DNA from: Hymenochaete sp. R1 | Lineage: Eukaryota; Basidiomycota; Agaricomycetes; Hymenochaetales; Hymenochaetaceae | DNA length: 64,000 nt | Reading direction: 5' to 3' | NCBI GenBank assembly: GCA_019400425.1 | Contig: JAFREE010000029.1 | Location: 1-64,000, forward strand | Shown: positions 58,860 to 64,000 of the stretch, in pieces | Position numbering within the stretch: position 1 is the first letter of the stretch | How the letters are laid out: every line of letters starts with the position of its first letter | Program-made: the position numbers and the translations under genes | Notes under the pieces: model-generated | What the model was told of the DNA's origin: nothing | Databases searched by the model: none | Seen by the model: the letters and a program-made list of their open reading frames with translations, nothing else

Positions 58860-61800
58860 ATGCCTGCGCTCAAGCGGAAGTCCTCGCCCACTTCTTCGCC
58901 TCTCCAAGACACATTTGACTCAATAATAGGTACTTCCGTCAACTTCGATAAAACTTGGTCTTTGGTCGGCTTGTTGTGCTCATGTGGGGCGTACTCCAGG
59001 GACTATTGCCAAGGTCAAACCCAAATTAGCGAACCTCGCTCTTGAACTTGACAAAAAGACTCTAATCGATGACTTGTTCCGCCTATCTGCTCTCGGAGAA
59101 ACCATCGCTGAGCAGCGCCAACGGTTCAAGCTCACCCTGGATCGCGCCGACGTGCTGGATCGTGAAGGTCTGTGGCTGAGAGCTTTCCATCTTTAGCTCC
59201 ATCCCAATTAAGGATGCACTCACTGATGCCTTGGTTTCTGTCCTCCCAGGAGTTCAATTTTGGAACACTTCTAGAACGCTGGACCTAGGGACATTGAATG
59301 ACGAAGGCCGAAGAGTTGTAGCGTCCCGTAAGTTTAGGTGGATTGTACTGCCTTCGATTTCATAGATGTGAGGCGTGACTTGGGCCGCTGACATCATTTT
59401 CTCGTATCAATGGTCTTTGACTGCGGCACTCCAGTGAAGCTAGCGGCCTTCCGCCTGATTGAAGCTGGCATAGAGCAAAAACCTTCTGTCGAAAGTATAG
59501 TCTCTGCGTGTTTGGTGGGACATCAGCTTACGGCACGGGTTTCTGTTTCTGATTTGTAGCTCTCATCAACGTTCTTCAATTGGCAAGCAAGACTGGTACC
59601 TGTCTGTCTGGTGCGTCACAAAATCGGCTGCAAGAGTGAGGTCAAATACAGAAGGCCAAGGCCCTTTCTTTAAATCCGATGCAGAATGCGGGAAGAACGA
59701 TGTTGCTGGCAGTGTCCTGGGCAGTGCGGCGAAGGTGGGAACGCTCCACATTGGGCATTTGGAACCCATGTTCATGCTGCTGTCACTCTGACACGTTTTA
59801 GTTCGAAGAGCAGCTGCGGAACGCGGAGGATATTAGTAACGGTGCCCACAATCAAGCGAAGGCGCGAGCCACGATCATTTACTATTGCAGTCGTATGGTC
59901 ACCGTGAGTTACACTCGTGATGCTTCGATTGCTATCAATGATCAAGTGAAATGGCATCTGACTTGTCCCTTCAGGCGTGGAGGGACGGGAATGATGCAAT
60001 CGCGCAGTTTATGCTCGAGAAAGTTACAGGTATTGTTATTTATCTTGCGGGTTAATTTGTTCGTGATCCACTAAATTGTCTACCTCAGAGGGCGATGAAA
60101 GGCGAATGAGTCTTATCACTGTGTCTGACGTAAGTGAATACGCGGTTTTGTCATTTCCGGAAAGTAGTAACATGTTCTATGACAATACAGCGGGAACATT
60201 TGGCCGGTAAAGTACTAGAGATAGGCAAATCTGTTCTCAAAGTGTCAACTCGAGCGCCCGACGAAGTACCGACTACCCTTGCGGAGGCAAAACGGGCATT
60301 GGAAGCTGTGAAATGGCTACAGAAAGCGTTCATTATCGTAGATAAAATGGAAGACGTGGAAAGCCCCGGCATTGCTGAACTAAAAGTGAGTGTGCTTGTC
60401 CTCAGACACGCCACGGGTTCCTGTCTCAACTCATCCCTGTCGTTAGAGGAGTGTGCTCCGTGTCTTGGGTATGTACATCGTCCGCTCTCGGACCGCCATA
60501 TTGGGCCAACACCTTCTCCTAAGTTCGCGCGTATTACATTTCTTCGTCGATTGAAACCGAGAACCTGCCTCGCGCCGAAACAACACTGCAGGAGCTCCTG
60601 GCATTAATCGATGCTTCGACAGATAGGGTTTGTGAATGAATATTCCTGCCAGAATGGTTCATCGCTCATGCTCATGCGGATTTTTGGGGGGTACTAAGGA
60701 CAATCCGGAACATAAATCTTTGCGATGGATGCGACTGGCTATTCTCAAGAAGCGAGATGCCGATGAGAGCTCGGTTGCAGAAGGTAAAACCACTGCTGCG
60801 TTCTCCTTACTCTCCATCGTGGCGCCGTGGCCTCACGTTCCCGTGTCTAGCGCTCGAGGCGATCGTTGACCACACTATTTTCACGGAGTCGGAAATCACG
60901 GAGTAAGTTCTTTGAATTCTCATATTTGTCCTGTGCGGGCCTAAGCGGGAATTTTCCCATTCTGGGTTTTCTCCCAAATAAAGGATTCTTCAGGAACTGC
61001 GAACCATGTCGCATAAACCGTCAGTTCCCGCGATCTGCATCGTGAACAATTCAGTTCCTTACCGAGCCGCTCCCAGAAAACTTGTCTCCGTTGTTCTCTT
61101 GAGATGTATTTTGCGGCTATTGGAGGGTCCTGTTGAAGGCGCGATCTTTGTAGACCGTCTTCTTCTGGCGTTATTAGGGCATTGCGCCCGTGATCAAGAT
61201 TGTTCAAGAGCTATCAAAAATGTCGAGGAAGGATGCGCGTGTGAGTCGGAGTCTCCTGTTCCAGCTGCGATAATGCGAAAATACTGATAGGCGAACTCAG
61301 TGCTGAATAGGTTTGAGTTTGAAGTGGAAAAAACGCCGGCGATGGCATGTTTGACCGTGGGGTTCTCTCATACTTCCGAAAAAGTGTATTTGGCTTATTC
61401 ACCTGTCATCAGATCTTGTGGAAAGTGGGAGATCGCTTATTTCAATTGAAAAAGTGGGCTCAAGCCGCCGAGTGGTATCTTCTAGGGACTCAAGGCGCAT
61501 TTGCTAATATTCAGAAGATCTGTGCTTCGAAATGTTTTCGGAAGGCTGCCCTGTGCTATGTTGAACATAGAGATTACGAGAGCGCTTCTAAGGTTACTCG
61601 GCGGTGTCCTGATAATCAGTCAAGCACATTTTACCTCCTGTTTTTGTCAGCCGTGTATCAAGGTAAGTTTGCGTCCCATCTTTGTAGTCTTCTGAGTTTC
61701 GTTCATAGATTATCAGGTCTGGAAGATGACGGTGGGTATCATCTTCTGTTGCGCGCTGTGTAAATGATGTCGAAGGAAGACTTTCCTGACTTGTGCCACA

Positions 61801-63881
61801 GCTATTTCTGCAATTCAGAGGATGATAAACGCCTCGGACTTTGATAGGAAGATGCTTCTTCTCGCAACGCAGTTGTCGCACGATGCTGATTTGAAAAATG
61901 TACTGTTGGTGGCCTTGGAATCGTTATTAGGGACACTCCAAAGCCATGGACCGGCAGACTCGGAAGTTGAAGCAATCTGTCTGGCACGGTGTATCGTTCG
62001 ACTGATTATCCGCTTGATGAAGGAAGCTGTAGTCGATACTATTCGGTAGGGGTTTCCATCAGTCCAATGCTATCGGATGAGTTGACATGCGCCAATGCAG
62101 CGCTGCTTTGACATCTACTTTGATTCGACATTTACGGAATGGTGTGTAAACTTTTTCAGTTTGTACCGGACGCTTTCTCACTCGTTATTCTATGAGGCAG
62201 CTACCGAACTTACCGAGAAAGCCGTGTTGGGGAGAAATGCTCCTATCATAGGGAAGGACGTCTCGTGGCTGTGGCGAACCTCTTTCAATGTAGCGCTACA
62301 GGGGTGCGCAGAGTGGCAGCATGCAGAAAGTCAAATTGGGGATCTTTTCGAATTATCGTACAAGGTGATGTCTTTCACATGGTTGTTCGCTCGAAAAGAC
62401 TTAATCTAAGCTTCCGCAGCTTGCGCATGCCTATACCCGGATATCCATCACAGGGGCGGATACTGATGTATACTTTCACATGGCGCAAGCTTCCTACTCG
62501 TGTATTAGTGCCAGAAGTAAGTGCGCGATCACTTCTTGGAAATACTTTCTCACGGAGTGGGTCAGTGTTTTCCATCCGCTATTCATCGAAGGATCGAGAA
62601 GAAATTGTACGTTTTTGGATGGCATTCGTTGGCGGGTCCCGGATGGCTAATTAATCATGTCAGCTGCGACAACAGGCTATTGTATTGAGCAATATCGCAG
62701 AAGCAAAAGCAACGTTTGCGACCGTACGAGAGAAACTTCTCGCTTCTGGACAATCGAACGTAGAAGATATCCTGGAGCTTTTTCGTAGAGTCCAAGCGTT
62801 TGAGGCAGAAATATACTGCCAGCAGCAAGATTGGGAATCATTAATGCGGGCTATACACGTACGCACACTTCTATAGTGTGGCTCTTTCAGTCAGCGTGAT
62901 GATGTACAAAATACAGGAGATAGGCACTGGACACGCTACGATACAAAGTTTCGAGTCCATTGCCGATTGCCTGGTGCGCGATATTCAACTATCGATGTCC
63001 AATTTTTATTGAAACGAAATCCCATGAAGTGGTCGGAAGCCAACTGTCCGGTGCACGGTGAGTAGCAAGTCTAACAAGGTATTTCGAGAGATTAAAGTGG
63101 CGTTCAGTCCTTTATGCCGCCTTGGAGGTATGCTTTACTCCATTCGAAGAGGGCATGCTGCATACCATCTGTTCACAGGCTCTCTTGCACGCGTGCCTTG
63201 ACCAAGGAAGTATGTCTATTGAAAAATTCTCAAGGTGGCTTCGAGCAATATGCACTATCTTGCTCTCGCGGAACTCCGAAAGCGATAGAACGAAGGCCAT
63301 AAGCTACGTGGAGCAAGCTCTGACCGTCATCGAAGAACAACACGAAGAGGCGGACCCGTCTCAGGTTTGCATTGACATTGACATGAATTACCGCGCCGCT
63401 GTCGTGGAAATTTTACTGAATTTCTTCGGCGGTCTCCAAAATGAACACAATATACTAATCACTGGTATTCTCCTTTCAGGTTTATCCGGATGACGAACGG
63501 CATTGGCTCTTGAGCACTTCCTACAATACAGGAGTCGAGTGCCTGGCGTGCGTGATGACATCTTCTTCAAAATCTCACTGTCCGTTCTTGGATCCGAAGC
63601 AAACCAAACTCATGCGTTATTTTCACATACTTGTGTTTAGGGCTTCTCATCTGGACGAAGCAAAGCGCTGGTTCGAGGCAGCGACCGTCATCTGCCGCTC
63701 CGTGCCCAATGGAGCTCTTCGTTCCGAAAGGGTGCGTGTATTTTGAAATGAGGACTGCCAGAATGGTTCTTGAGAAAAAGGAAAACTCATCAACTCTACT
63801 CTATACACGTTACTTCTCTTTCAAAAGATCGCGGAAACTTATCGCCATTTGCTCGAACGGTACGCTCCACAACCGCCATAG
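58860..63881 (+). CDS. SPO22: Meiosis protein SPO22/ZIP4-like
   Basis: A many-exon gene. The first exon (from the ATG at 58860) ends in phase with an exon starting T-I-A-K-V-K-P-K-L-A-N-L-A-L-E-L, typical of the SPO22/ZIP4 N-terminus. TPR-like helical repeats follow across later exons: R-R-V-V-A-S then L-A-A-F-R-L-I-E-A-G; D-R-L-F-Q-L-K-K-W-A-Q-A-A-E-W-Y-L-L-G-T; C-F-R-K-A-A-L-C-Y; A-E-A-K-A-T-F; and R-W-L-R-A-I-C-T-I-L-L-S-R-N near the end. The last exon (from 63827) ends R-H-L-L-E-R-Y-A-P-Q-P-P before the stop. In yeast and plants this protein is a synaptonemal/crossover (ZMM) factor acting in meiotic prophase. The start and end are well supported. Internal exon borders are only partly resolved, so the exact length is uncertain. 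Confidence 0.88.
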
Positions 63882-64000
63882 CGCGGGTTTGTCTGGGCTG
63901 GCTGGAACGATTCTCTTCGACAATTGGCCGATTTATTGGGTCTGGGTGGCTTACAAGTATTTCGTATCTAGAGTTCCTCTAGGCTTCTGAAGAGACATGC

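Noticed and set aside
1..64000. tRNA, rRNA, CRISPR, transposon and attachment-site signals
   Set aside because: I scanned by eye for T-loop GTTCRAnYC with matching arms, terminal inverted repeats, reverse transcriptase or transposase motifs and regularly spaced repeats, and found none convincing. A covariance-model or repeat-library search would be needed to exclude diverged copies.

Overview
The window is nuclear DNA of a filamentous basidiomycete, almost certainly an agaricomycete. Genes lie on both strands and are cut by many short introns (mostly 45-90 nt). Several families are mushroom-specific: a DUF6533 membrane pair, leucine-rich-type F-box proteins and a small multi-TM family. Housekeeping genes (UBR1, TRM2, CHS7, SPO22, G-alpha) have fungal architecture. 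I saw no rRNA, tRNA, CRISPR array, plasmid or phage feature and no intact transposon. Exon coordinates quoted here were worked out by hand from splice sites and reading-frame continuity; they are not transcript data.

Layout. 1-4910: F-box genes on the minus strand, with a degenerate F-box first exon at the left edge. 5092-5968: HPP-family membrane protein (minus). 7601-8967: Cys-cluster/multi-TM protein (plus). 9121-11155: tRNA m5U methyltransferase TRM2 (minus), sharing a 201-bp divergent promoter with UBR1, the N-end-rule ubiquitin ligase (11357-17129, plus). 18101-19198: GT8 glycosyltransferase (plus), convergent with an F-box gene (19624-20904, minus). 21644-28365: four plus-strand genes encoding a small acidic nuclear-like protein, a disordered RVxF-containing protein, a 128-aa orphan and a charged KEN-containing protein. 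30275-32172: heterotrimeric G-protein alpha subunit (plus). 33972-37617: tandem DUF6533 pair (minus). 38052-39371: chitin synthase export chaperone CHS7 (minus). 40745-41419: orphan gene (plus). 41420-46688: gene-poor. 46689-51923: 1,538-aa PHO80/CLG1-like cyclin (minus), low-complexity. 51924-57689: microsatellite-rich and gene-poor. 57690-58685: small glycine-rich membrane protein (minus), divergent from the meiosis gene SPO22/ZIP4 (58860-63881, plus).

The genes do not form one pathway. Recurring themes are protein turnover (UBR1, three F-box proteins), cell-cycle and meiosis (cyclin, SPO22), signalling (G-alpha, DUF6533 proteins) and the cell surface (CHS7, GT8). The most unusual structural observation is in the G-alpha gene: its conserved C-terminal helix can be read only through an apparent one-nucleotide exon at position 32045. 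Second is the tandem DUF6533 pair, where three consecutive tiny exons of 20, 15 and 39 nt are preserved in both copies.
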